Translations under genes and position numbers: made by a program
Shown: positions 25,483 to 33,473 of the stretch, piece after piece
How the letters are laid out: each line of letters begins with the position of its first letter
Position numbering within the stretch: position 1 is the stretch's first letter
Notes under the pieces: model-generated
Databases searched by the model: none
What the model saw: the letters and a program-made list of their open reading frames with translations, nothing else
What the model was told of the DNA's origin: nothing
Origin: Coleofasciculaceae cyanobacterium
GTDB taxonomy: Bacteria > Cyanobacteriota > Cyanobacteriia > Cyanobacteriales > Xenococcaceae
Reading direction: 5' to 3'
Assembly (NCBI GenBank): GCA_036703275.1
Contig: DATNPK010000060.1
Location: 42,397 to 106,396, forward strand
DNA: 64,000 nucleotides

Positions 25483-26445
25483 CTAGTGACACGCCCTTTC
25501 TAAAGCCTCTAAATTACCTCGCATGACTTGAAAATAATATTGCGGATCGGTTTCTCCCGACTCTAGAGGATCGATCGCTTCTAATGGTAGATTTAAATCA
25601 CTAGATATTTGCTGCATTCTTTTATCCTCAATTTCAGGTTCGGTTAGTAAAGCTTTAACTTGATACTGGTTGGCAGCTTGTTGTACTCGTTGAATATCTT
25701 TGGGCGTGATACTGTCTTCAGGGATTTCTACTATTGCTTCTTGTTTGAGTTGATAACGTTGTGCTAAATAAGGAAAAGCATCGTGAAATGTGATAAAGTT
25801 GCAACCTTTGACTGGTGCTAATCTCTGACTAAATTCATTATCTAACTGTTGTAGTTGTTGAATATAAGCCTCGGCATTGGTACGATAGTTATCTGCGTTA
25901 GTAGGATTTATGGCAATCAAGCGATCGCGGATATTAGCTACTTGTTGTTGTGCCAACACTGGATCTAACCAGACATGAGGATTTCCCCCTTCGTGATGGT
26001 GTCCTTGTTCTTCTTCGTGTTCGCCGTGTTCTTCTTTGATGACTTCTATCCCTTCGCTAGAATCAATTTGCTGTAGCTGAGAGTTACCTGCATTAGTTAC
26101 TAAACCTGCTAAAAACTCTTCGATACCCAACCCGTTTTCTACTAAAACATCTGCTTCAGTTATTGTTTTGACATCATTTGGGGTAGCTTGATAGTCATGA
26201 ACTTCTGTACCAGGAGAAATTAAGATATTGACTTGCCCTGTATCTCCGACTACGGCTTTGGTAAACAGATGAATGGGCAAAAAAGTCGTGACAATTTTCG
26301 GACTGGAATTACTTTGCGCTGTGGTAACAGCACTTACCGTGATGGCACTTAAACAAGTTAAACCAGTTACTAAAGAGCATTTTAAAAATTTTCTCCTGAT
26401 GGCTAAAAAAAAGTTTAATCGCATTTTAGGACTGTTGATTAGCAT
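25483..26445 (-). CDS. znuA: zinc-binding periplasmic protein ZnuA
   Basis: A 320-residue cluster A-1 solute-binding protein. A signal peptide precedes QSNSSPKIVTTFLPIHLFTK. The Zn-ligand motif SPGTEVHDYQAT supplies the first His, the His-rich loop EEHGEHEEEQGHHHEGG sits next to GNPHVWLDP, the third His is in FITFHDAFPYLA, and the last ligand region is ALLTEPEIED. The His-rich loop marks zinc specificity over manganese. An in-frame ATG at 26424 is an alternative start that gives a tidier signal peptide. A perfect Zur box lies 25 bp upstream of the ATG at 26445. Confidence 0.92.
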   Translation of the reverse strand: MLINSPKMRLNFFLAIRRKFLKCSLVTGLTCLSAITVSAVTTAQSNSSPKIVTTFLPIHLFTKAVVGDTGQVNILISPGTEVHDYQATPNDVKTITEADVLVENGLGIEEFLAGLVTNAGNSQLQQIDSSEGIEVIKEEHGEHEEEQGHHHEGGNPHVWLDPVLAQQQVANIRDRLIAINPTNADNYRTNAEAYIQQLQQLDNEFSQRLAPVKGCNFITFHDAFPYLAQRYQLKQEAIVEIPEDSITPKDIQRVQQAANQYQVKALLTEPEIEDKRMQQISSDLNLPLEAIDPLESGETDPQYYFQVMRGNLEALERACH

Positions 26446-26469
26446 TTATTTTGTTATTATTAAAAATAA

Positions 26470-26484
26470 TGATAATCATTATCA
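26470..26484. promoter_or_regulatory. Zur box upstream of znuA
   Basis: TGATAATCATTATCA is a perfect match to the 7-1-7 inverted repeat TGATAATnATTATCA used by cyanobacterial Zur repressors. It lies 25 bp before the znuA ATG on the minus strand. Confidence 0.85.
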
Positions 26485-26544
26485 TATACGAAAACCTAAA
26501 AGTTTGGCTAAAATTTATCTCCGTGTGAAATGAAGTTTATCGCT

Positions 26545-26862
26545 TTAAAATCGCTGAATTAGAGCCACAGCAACTATTAATAAAATTGCACCTATAGCTC
26601 TCCAAAAACTCAGAGGATGAACTGGAAACCCTACCAAGCCAAAATTATCGAGAGCGATCAATGCTAACATTTGACCAGCGACAATTAATCTAATCATTGT
26701 GGCTGCACCGAGTAATAGAGGTAAAATGATTGTGGTTGTGAGATAGATCGTTCCCAGTATTCCACCAATCCAAAAATACCAAGGAATTTGTTCTATCTGA
26801 GCGAATGGAGGCAATGAAATATGAAAGACTACAGTATAGAGAATTAAAGCGATCGCCAGCAA
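26545..26862 (-). pseudogene. DUF606 (YdcZ-like) DMT transporter, N-terminally truncated
   Basis: A 105-residue membrane protein matching the last two thirds of the DUF606/DMT family: QIPWYFWIGGILGTIYLTTT, GAATMIRLIVAGQMLALIAL, and DNFGLVGFPVHPLSFWRAIG. Full members have about 140-150 residues; the first helices are missing, and only about 75 bp separate this frame from the porin stop upstream. No continuation of the N-terminus is readable in that gap. It probably does not function. The substrate of the family is not well defined. Confidence 0.65.
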
Positions 26863-26938
26863 CCTTTAACCCCAATACTTACTATCCAGGAAACTTTTAA
26901 AATTGCAGCCAGCAACCATAGCGATACTGCTGGGTTGA

Positions 26939-28762
26939 TTAAAACTGAAACTGCATTCGCACATTACCCACATAAATATTAGGATTATCTTCAAAGTTAT
27001 TCGGGTTAGTTACTAGATAAAAAGCAGGCAGAATCGATAAATTATCATTAACGGGATAATTAAACGTAGTTTCAAACTCATATTGAGTACCGCCATCTCC
27101 ATAACCAGAAGCAAGAAACTCTTCTCCATCAGTAACATCAAAAGGAACGAGAAAAGATAAAGTCAATAACGCACCTTCCTTGACCAGATCTGGAAAAGCT
27201 ACCCCAACTTGAAAAGCTTGAGCATTTACCTCGCCATTTTCTAGCCCAGGAGTTGTCGGTCTAATACTAGTACTACCATAGTTGTAACGTCCAAAAACAC
27301 CCAGCCAATCTAAAATTGTCCAGTCAAAATTGATGGCAAAAGTATCAGAAGGGGCATCTCCTATTGTTCCGCCAAAACCGTCATCAGCTACCCCATAAAT
27401 TGGTTCACCCGTAGCACCACCAACACCAAACCCAGTCAGGGTGCCATCGACATCGAAAATTGGCTGATTGTTATCGACGGTTGCTCGCGTATACATTAAA
27501 CGGACGTTGGCTGTTTCGGCGATCGCCAAATCTATTTCAGCAGTCAGAGTCTGAGTCGCACTAAACAAGCCCTGGTTAGGATCGGAAGAGGTATTAAAAA
27601 ACGTAGAAGGTAAAAATTCGGTGTTTTCGCCTAAATAACCCAGTTTAAAAGTTAATAGGTCATTGAAATCGTAAGTTATTACTGCTCCCGAACCTCGGTC
27701 GATCGCATTGACCAACGTACCACCGCTAGAGTTATAGCCACCCGCTCCAGTTAAATAGAAAGTATAAGCATTATTATCGAAATAGCGATACCAGTTAATT
27801 CGAGGTCCAACCACTACCCGTAGTTTTTCGCCCAGGGGAAAATCATAAAAAAGTTCACGAACCTCAACGCTACCTGTTCCTGATGCCGTTCCTGTTTGGT
27901 CGGTGAAAGGAGTACCGAAGGTGTTATATAGTCCTGCGGAAGCAAAGGTATTGGCTGGGGAGTCGCCGTTACCCGCTACTAGTTGGGTAACGAGGGTATC
28001 TTCGCCAGTAAATGAAGAGTTAAAGTTCAGCAAAGTATAGTAGCTCAAGGTGATTTCAGGATCGTCCTCGACGGTATTAACAATGGGATTATTATTGGCA
28101 TCTCTACCAGCACGACGAAGACTTAAAGCAGGAGCATTTAAATCGTTGGTTTCTACTAAAACATCATCACTAGCAGTTGCCCCTGTTAAATTAAGAAATA
28201 AATTTCCTGTCAGTTTAGTAGTTGCGGAGAAACTACTATCTTCTAGGACAGCAACCTGACTTTCTAGGGCATCTACTCTACCGCCAATAGTTGCTAATTC
28301 TGCCTCAAAATTTTGGCTGAGGCGTTCGATAGTTGCTAAGTCTGCCCGATCGACATTGTCAGAAGAGGCAATTAATCTTTCAATTTGACTGAGACAGGAA
28401 TTTAAACCCGCAGCAAATTCGTAACGAGTAAGAGGTTGATTACCGCGATAGGTCTGATTTGGAAATCCTGTAATGCAACCATAGCGGTCTACCAAAGATC
28501 GCAATGCTTCATACGCCCAGTCTGTAGGGGCAACATCTGTTAGTTGATTAACATTATTGATTTGCGACATCCCATTAGGATTGTCTAGGTTGTCTAATGC
28601 TTTGGGTACAAAAACTTCTTCTGAAGCAGAAGCTTGAATTGCCGTTGTCGATAATAAAGTTAAAGGTAATAGTAAGTGAATTGAATTACTAATTAAATTA
28701 AATTTATGATCAAAATTTAGACACCATTGTCTGGTTTTTGGAACGCTCATTATGACTCTCAC
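26939..28762 (-). CDS. OprB-type carbohydrate/metal porin with SLH domain
   Basis: A 607-residue outer-membrane porin of the cyanobacterial SLH-OprB type. After a signal peptide (cleavage near ATAIQASA) comes an S-layer homology domain (LTDVAPTDWAYEALRSLVDR, GFPNQTYRGNQPLTRYEFA), then a coiled coil (RLSQNFEAELATIGGRVDAL) that spans the periplasm and binds peptidoglycan. A beta-barrel ending in MQFQF with the terminal aromatic Phe follows. It may form a channel for inorganic ions or small solutes; its place next to znu suggests, but does not prove, a metal role. A 13-bp palindrome GTATACAGTATAC lies 55 bp before the start. Confidence 0.88.
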   Translation of the reverse strand: MRVIMSVPKTRQWCLNFDHKFNLISNSIHLLLPLTLLSTTAIQASASEEVFVPKALDNLDNPNGMSQINNVNQLTDVAPTDWAYEALRSLVDRYGCITGFPNQTYRGNQPLTRYEFAAGLNSCLSQIERLIASSDNVDRADLATIERLSQNFEAELATIGGRVDALESQVAVLEDSSFSATTKLTGNLFLNLTGATASDDVLVETNDLNAPALSLRRAGRDANNNPIVNTVEDDPEITLSYYTLLNFNSSFTGEDTLVTQLVAGNGDSPANTFASAGLYNTFGTPFTDQTGTASGTGSVEVRELFYDFPLGEKLRVVVGPRINWYRYFDNNAYTFYLTGAGGYNSSGGTLVNAIDRGSGAVITYDFNDLLTFKLGYLGENTEFLPSTFFNTSSDPNQGLFSATQTLTAEIDLAIAETANVRLMYTRATVDNNQPIFDVDGTLTGFGVGGATGEPIYGVADDGFGGTIGDAPSDTFAINFDWTILDWLGVFGRYNYGSTSIRPTTPGLENGEVNAQAFQVGVAFPDLVKEGALLTLSFLVPFDVTDGEEFLASGYGDGGTQYEFETTFNYPVNDNLSILPAFYLVTNPNNFEDNPNIYVGNVRMQFQF

Positions 28763-28816
28763 ACCTAGTAATAATAAGCAAAACTATCATTATTAGCTTG
28801 GTACAAAAGTGTTTAT

Positions 28817-28829
28817 GTATACAGTATAC
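28817..28829. promoter_or_regulatory. palindromic operator-like site upstream of the porin gene
   Basis: GTATACAGTATAC is a perfect inverted repeat of GTATAC around one base, 55 bp before the porin ATG. The same motif with one mismatch is at 46705-46717, before the purine permease gene. The form fits a GntR- or Crp-like dimer site; the regulator is unknown. Confidence 0.5.
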
Positions 28830-29123
28830 TCACGATATTTAGGTATTTAGCAATATTGACTATTTGCGCCAGACTATCTTGCTCAATTAAGATTTTCTAC
28901 GAGTAACTCAAGCCAAAACTGGGGCAATTTCTTTTTTTACTTAAATCTTAAATCAATTAAGTAATTAATGTGATCGCTATTTAATTGGCTTTTTTAATTA
29001 AGTTGCCTATTTCTACGAAGGTTAATTTACTTTGTTCTACCTTCTACCTCATTATCTAGATTGGTGTAACCTAGACATAGGAATACTGCTTGACAAAACT
29101 TAAATCAGTCAAGCAGGATAATG

Positions 29124-29158
29124 TGAATTGTGAATTGTGAATTGTGAATTGTGAATTG
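29124..29158. repeat. 7-bp tandem repeat TGAATTG x5
   Basis: Five perfect head-to-tail units in the spacer upstream of the C39-like gene, followed by GGAGCGAAGCGATGA. Such heptamer arrays are common in cyanobacterial intergenic DNA and may vary in number between strains. Confidence 0.85.
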
Positions 29159-29264
29159 GAGCGAAGCGATGATCACGGTTTGATGACTACTTTTATTGTT
29201 TATTTTGCTTGATTATTGCTTTCTTGTATAATCAGGGTTAAAGCATTTTTGTAAGAGAAGAAAA

Positions 29265-30239
29265 ATGAAAGACGATAGTTCTCATACGGGAGAAAATAGA
29301 TTCTTAACTGGTTATGAGCCTGATGATTGTCTAACTAATAATAAAAATCAAGAAGTTTCTTTAACATCCGATATTTTTAATTTAGATGATGCTTCCAACG
29401 AAGATTTTATTTCTGTATTTAACCTAGAAATCGCAGAAGCTACAGCTGACAATCTGACTCGAAGCTATACAGAGATTAATCAAAATTTTTTGTCTGACGA
29501 AAAATCTGTAGACATTGCAACCAACAAAGAGCTTGGTGGAAGCTATACAGATACAGTAGGAGTTTCTAGTGTGAATAATAATCTTGCTGCTGGCTATGAT
29601 AATCAAGTTATTCTGACTACGAGCCTGCCTAAATCTGAAACTACAAACGTTTGGGGAACTCCTGTTGCTGATTCTAATTACTGGCGACTACAAAACGGTT
29701 CAACAACTTGTGCGCTCATTGCTGAAATTAGCATTTATGAGTCAATTACTGGTAAATACATTTCTGAATCTACTATTGCTACATATGCAGAAGCTCAGGG
29801 ATGGTTCGATCCATTAACAGGCACATCACTAAACTACGTTGGTAGTGTCTTGAATGCTTATGGCATTGAAACCAATCAATATTCGGATAATAATTATGAT
29901 GGCGATGATTATGATGTCAATCTAGACAATATTGTTGCTGCCCTGAATAATGGCGACAAAGTAATTGCTGCACTAGATGGTAATGAAATTTGGAAGCCTA
30001 GCTACAATACATTAACTGGACGTCCCTACGAGCAAACAGATCCTGGAGAGGTGGCGCACCAAGATTACAATCATGCGGTGTGGGTTACGGGAATTGAACA
30101 ATACTCTGATAACACCTGGAATATCATTCTTAACGATAGTGGGACAGACTTTGGACAGGCAGAGGCTGTAAATTACTGGGATTTTATGAACGCTTGGGAC
30201 GATTCTGATAACTTCTTGACTATTGTTGATGCTGGATAA
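29265..30239 (+). CDS. C39-like papain-fold protein with acidic N-terminal region
   Basis: A 324-residue protein without a signal peptide. Residues 1-120 are acidic, low complexity and contain two similar blocks (LTRSYTEINQN and LGGSYTDTVG). Residues 125-324 are a peptidase C39-like (papain-fold) domain with a candidate nucleophile Cys149 in NGSTTCALIAE, a His in YNHAVWVTGIEQ and an Asn/Asp in LNDSGTDFGQ. Many cyanobacterial relatives are orphans near large adhesins or secreted repeats. The leader-like N-terminus and lack of a signal suggest export by a type I system or a cytosolic role. It is not in an operon. Confidence 0.7.
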   Translation: MKDDSSHTGENRFLTGYEPDDCLTNNKNQEVSLTSDIFNLDDASNEDFISVFNLEIAEATADNLTRSYTEINQNFLSDEKSVDIATNKELGGSYTDTVGVSSVNNNLAAGYDNQVILTTSLPKSETTNVWGTPVADSNYWRLQNGSTTCALIAEISIYESITGKYISESTIATYAEAQGWFDPLTGTSLNYVGSVLNAYGIETNQYSDNNYDGDDYDVNLDNIVAALNNGDKVIAALDGNEIWKPSYNTLTGRPYEQTDPGEVAHQDYNHAVWVTGIEQYSDNTWNIILNDSGTDFGQAEAVNYWDFMNAWDDSDNFLTIVDAG

Positions 30240-30293
30240 GTCCTGATTAACTTTGCGACTTTTGAGATTGCTTTTAATATTTAGAATTAATTT

Positions 30294-31655
30294 TTATTTA
30301 GTAACTAAATTAACTGCAATTTGATGGCTTTTTTCGAGCAAACTTTCTGTTTCTATAGTACTTAATCTAGCTCGATCGACTATTTTTTTCCCATTAATAA
30401 AACTGTAGTCAACATAATCGGTTTGACAATAAATTAATGCAGCCACAGGATCTTGTTGTGTACCGACAAAACCTGGTTTATCTAAATTAATCGCAATGAA
30501 ATCTGCTGCCATACCTGGTGCGAGGTGACCAATATCATCTCGCCCTAAAACTTTAGCACCGCCTCTAGTAGCAATTTCTAAAGCATCACGGGCAGTCATC
30601 GCCGAAGCGTTTTCATCCCTAACACGGGCAAGAAGAAAAGCTTGGCGGGCTTCGTGAAGTAAATTGGTGGCATCATTGGAAGCTGCGCCATCTACTCCCA
30701 AGCCGACAGGAACATTGGCATTGAGCATTTTGCGGATTGGCGCAATACCGCTGGCTAAGCGCATATTACTACAGGGACAGTGCGCCACCCCAGTACCAGT
30801 TTGACCGAATTTAGCAATTGAGCGATCGCTCAACTTAACACAATGAGCGTGCCAAACATCATTTCCCAGCCAACCAACCGACTCTGCATAGTCCCCAGGA
30901 ATCAGATTAAACTTAGATAGGCTATAGTCTACATCTCCCTGAGTTTCTGCTAGATGGGTATGCAGCCTTACCCCCGCATAACTTCGCGCCATCGCTGCCG
31001 ATTCTCGCATTAAGTCTTGAGAGACGGAAAAAGGCGAACAAGGTGCCAGAACTATCCTCAGCATCGAGTAGGGATCATTATTATGATATTGCTCGATTAA
31101 TCTTTGAGAATCTTTTAGAATATTTGCTTCTTTTTCGACCAAAGAATCTGGAGGTAAACCGCCATTACTTTTCCCGACGCTCATACTGCCCCGACTGGCA
31201 TGGAAACGCAAACCAACCTCCCCTACTGCGCGAATTTGCTCATCAAGGGTGCAATCATTAGGAAATAAATAATGATGGTCGCTAGCGGTAGTACAGCCAG
31301 ATAAAATCAACTCTGCTGCTGCCAATTGGGAACTATAGTACATTCCTTCTGCTGTTAAATTAGACCACAAAGGATAATGCGCCGTCAGCCATTGAAATAA
31401 ATCGCCATTTTGTCCGGCGGGAGTTACGCGAGTTAGGTTTTGGAAGAAATGATGATGGGTATTAACTAGCCCTGGTAAAACTAGATGTCTGTCTTGTAAA
31501 TTTAAGACTTCATCAGCGGTATCGGGTAATTCCTCTGTTGTCCCTACTTGCTCGATCGCATTATCTTTAATCAACAGCGCACCATGCCGAATCTCGCGCC
31601 GTTGCTCGTCCATTGTTACTAAAGTATGGATGTTTTTTATTAGTAGAGTTGTCAT
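30294..31655 (-). CDS. guanine/8-oxoguanine deaminase-like amidohydrolase
   Basis: A metal-dependent hydrolase of the amidohydrolase superfamily. I start it at the ATG at 31655 (MTTLLIKNIHTLVTMD); an upstream ATG at 31727 adds 24 residues that do not fit. Zinc ligands are in NTHHHFFQN, HTHLAET and HAHCVKL, and VGLGVDGAASND carries the catalytic Asp. The length of 453 residues and the wording match the 8-oxoguanine deaminase/hydroxyatrazine-hydrolase group. With a complete urate-to-allantoin set 10 kb away, guanine or 8-oxoguanine is the likely substrate. The next gene upstream on the same strand is a LuxR-type regulator. Confidence 0.85.
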   Translation of the reverse strand: MTTLLIKNIHTLVTMDEQRREIRHGALLIKDNAIEQVGTTEELPDTADEVLNLQDRHLVLPGLVNTHHHFFQNLTRVTPAGQNGDLFQWLTAHYPLWSNLTAEGMYYSSQLAAAELILSGCTTASDHHYLFPNDCTLDEQIRAVGEVGLRFHASRGSMSVGKSNGGLPPDSLVEKEANILKDSQRLIEQYHNNDPYSMLRIVLAPCSPFSVSQDLMRESAAMARSYAGVRLHTHLAETQGDVDYSLSKFNLIPGDYAESVGWLGNDVWHAHCVKLSDRSIAKFGQTGTGVAHCPCSNMRLASGIAPIRKMLNANVPVGLGVDGAASNDATNLLHEARQAFLLARVRDENASAMTARDALEIATRGGAKVLGRDDIGHLAPGMAADFIAINLDKPGFVGTQQDPVAALIYCQTDYVDYSFINGKKIVDRARLSTIETESLLEKSHQIAVNLVTK

Positions 31656-31820
31656 TTTGAAAGGGTGAAAGATGAATAAAAACAGGTTAGCAATATTTTT
31701 GCTTATATGTCTTTCTGTCGGCTGCAAATAAAATTACATTGTCTAGAATTACAATAAGAGATTGCGATCGCCATAATTAAATGACGTTATATCCAAAACT
31801 AATTCGATTATTTTTTACAT

Positions 31821-32501
31821 TCAAACAGATGTAGAAGTCGAACAAAACAATTTTGCTGTCATTTCAGCACGAGAAGCAACTCTTAACTTGCGAAATATTC
31901 GTTTTAAAGCTTGCTTGACTGAATTTTCCGTAATCCAAAGACTTTTACCAATTTCGGCATTAGTTAATCCTTGGGCGACTAATTCGGCAATTTGTAGTTC
32001 ACGGGGAGTTATCAGATTGAGACTAGGTGAGTTAAATTCTTTTGGCTGTGATTGTATCTTAGCTAATCGAGTTGATATATGCAGACACAAAGCACCGAGA
32101 TGGGCAATTTCTTGACTGTTGAAAGGATGAGAATTGCGAGCGCGCGTTAAAGCCAAACCACCCACTAAACTACCATCATCGACAATAGGACCTGCCATTA
32201 CGTGACCGTGATCGAAACGAGGGCAAATAGTTCTCCACTTTTCTGCTGATAATAATACTTCTTCATGTACTGGTGCGTGATGTTGAACTACATAGCGCAA
32301 AACGGGATTATGGTCTATGGATACAGCTAATTGAAATAACTTGGACTTGTTAACAACTTGAGGAAGGCGATCCCAGATAAATAGTCGATAGCGTTTGGCG
32401 GCAAAATATAAGCCAATTCTACTCATAACGGTTTGCTGAAGTTGTGGTTCGTTTTCAGTTTCCGCGATCGCCTGAAATAAGGATAAAAGTGAATCCGTCA
32501 T
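31821..32501 (-). CDS. LuxR-family transcriptional regulator with GAF-like sensor
   Basis: A 226-residue regulator. Residues 1-150 form a GAF-like sensor (VMSRIGLYFAAKRYRLFIWD, GPIVDDGSLVGGLALTRA). Residues 160-220 are a LuxR helix-turn-helix (LNLITPRELQIAELVAQGLT, NAEIGKSLWITENSVKQALK). The ligand is unknown. It lies upstream of the deaminase gene on the same strand, with a gap of about 165 bp, so it could control purine use; this is inference only. Confidence 0.85.
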   Translation of the reverse strand: MTDSLLSLFQAIAETENEPQLQQTVMSRIGLYFAAKRYRLFIWDRLPQVVNKSKLFQLAVSIDHNPVLRYVVQHHAPVHEEVLLSAEKWRTICPRFDHGHVMAGPIVDDGSLVGGLALTRARNSHPFNSQEIAHLGALCLHISTRLAKIQSQPKEFNSPSLNLITPRELQIAELVAQGLTNAEIGKSLWITENSVKQALKRIFRKLRVASRAEMTAKLFCSTSTSV

Positions 32502-32914
32502 TATTATTTACTCACCAAGTGTACCCGTTCGGAGACTATTTAAAGTCCAAGCCGATTTTTATCATAACGATAGTTGAATTAAGTTGAATTAATAGGTGAA
32601 ATATCAGGTTTGATTACGCACATCCCGAAACGCTGGTAAATACTGGCTGGTTATCAGAACATCTAGACTATCCTAATGTTTGTATTGTTGAAATAAGTAA
32701 AAAATAAATCTAGCCGATCGATACTTGATTAGCAGTAAGTTGAAGCTGAGGAAAAAGGATTGTCGCGATTTAAGTATTCTTCTAGAGTTAATCGTGTTGT
32801 AGCGATGCTCATAAGATTGGAGAAATATACTGATTAAGATTTTATCAATTACAGTGACTTTATTCAGTTTATTAGGAGCGAATTCAATCGTTTTGTCATT
32901 GTCACAACCTTATT
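32502..32914. other. intergenic with a rhodanese gene fragment
   Basis: Apart from the fragment at 32603-32707 the spacer has no coding trace. It has AT-rich ends and no clear hairpin. Confidence 0.4.
32603..32707 (+). pseudogene. fragment of a thiosulfate sulfurtransferase (rhodanese)
   Basis: The frame reads FDYAHPETLVNTGWLSEHLD and PNVCIVEISKK before TAA. This equals the first 30 residues of cyanobacterial rhodaneses (YxHPETLVxTxWLxxHLxDPxVRIVE). No start codon is in frame, and the rest of the gene is missing. The nearby sulfate transport genes may have been its former neighbours. Confidence 0.65.
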
Positions 32915-33271
32915 TCAGTCGGAAAACTCTTTGAGTAAAATCATTGCTTCTTGTGCGCGTGAAACAGGTACAAATAAATGATCATGATGATAGGCGGAAA
33001 CAGGATTAACGCCGATCTTGTGTTCAGCTAATTTAGCTGTAATTGCAGCGAGAAAACTAACTGCTTCCAGGCTAGAGTGTACAGAAAGAGTAATCATCGA
33101 AAAGACTGATGTGTAAGACAAATTGACTGCATCAGCCTGTTCTCGTTCAATAATTAGCGTTATTCCCTCACTTTCTTGGAATTGACCAATAGGCTGGAGG
33201 TGAAAATAGCGATTATCGCGATCGCTAAGACTGCAAAAGACATATTTCCCCTGGCATAAAACTGGCTGCAT
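32915..33271 (-). CDS. ACT-domain protein, start codon possibly lost
   Basis: A 118-residue ACT-like protein (QPVLCQGKYVFCSLSD, then SMITLSVHSSLEAVSFLAAI, and GVNPVSAYHHDHLFVPVSRA). ACT domains bind small ligands, often amino acids. The family normally starts about 12 residues earlier; these codons are present in frame (SGETSLNKLLQS), but the expected initiator reads AAG and a TAA lies further up. Thus either translation starts at the internal ATG at 33271 or the gene is dying. It is divergent from the sulfate-binding protein gene. Confidence 0.7.
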   Translation of the reverse strand: MQPVLCQGKYVFCSLSDRDNRYFHLQPIGQFQESEGITLIIEREQADAVNLSYTSVFSMITLSVHSSLEAVSFLAAITAKLAEHKIGVNPVSAYHHDHLFVPVSRAQEAMILLKEFSD

Positions 33272-33419
33272 AGATTGCAGTAATTTATTGAGACTGGTTT
33301 CTCCTGACTTAAAGCGATCGCCGTTTGCATCCCAATGGCGATTGCCTTAAAGAATACCGCTTCGCATAAAGGCATCGCTTTTTTGAATTTTATTTCCTTT
33401 ATCTCAAAAATGTTCCATG

Positions 33420-33437
33420 AATGTATTGCAATACATT
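33420..33437. promoter_or_regulatory. 18-bp perfect palindrome upstream of the sulfate transport operon
   Basis: AATGTATTGCAATACATT is a perfect 9+9 inverted repeat, 36 bp before the first possible ATG of sbp. The core GTATTGCAATAC has spacing GTA-N6-TAC, shorter than the NtcA site (GTA-N8-TAC). It is a candidate operator for a sulfur regulator such as a CysR-like Crp protein; not proven. Confidence 0.5.
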
Positions 33438-33473
33438 TTAAAGTCATGTAAGATTGAATTTCAAATAAAATAA

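Larger units (their letters stand above)
28763..29264. other. intergenic with promoter region and short tandem repeat
   Basis: About 500 bp between two divergent genes. It holds the palindrome at 28817-28829, five copies of TGAATTG at 29124-29158, and AT-rich flanks. There is no ORF or RNA gene. Confidence 0.5.

Noticed and set aside
28770..28795. Zur box before the porin gene
   Set aside because: CTATCATTATTAG has a partial half-site only; the second half does not match. The GTATAC palindrome nearby is a better candidate operator.
29124..29158. CRISPR-like array
   Set aside because: The units are only 7 bp and directly adjacent; there are no spacers. No CRISPR array or cas gene was seen anywhere in the window.
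33160..33447. 95-codon open frame on the minus strand overlapping the ACT gene
   Set aside because: It is read in another frame of the ACT-domain coding region and has no family-like sequence.
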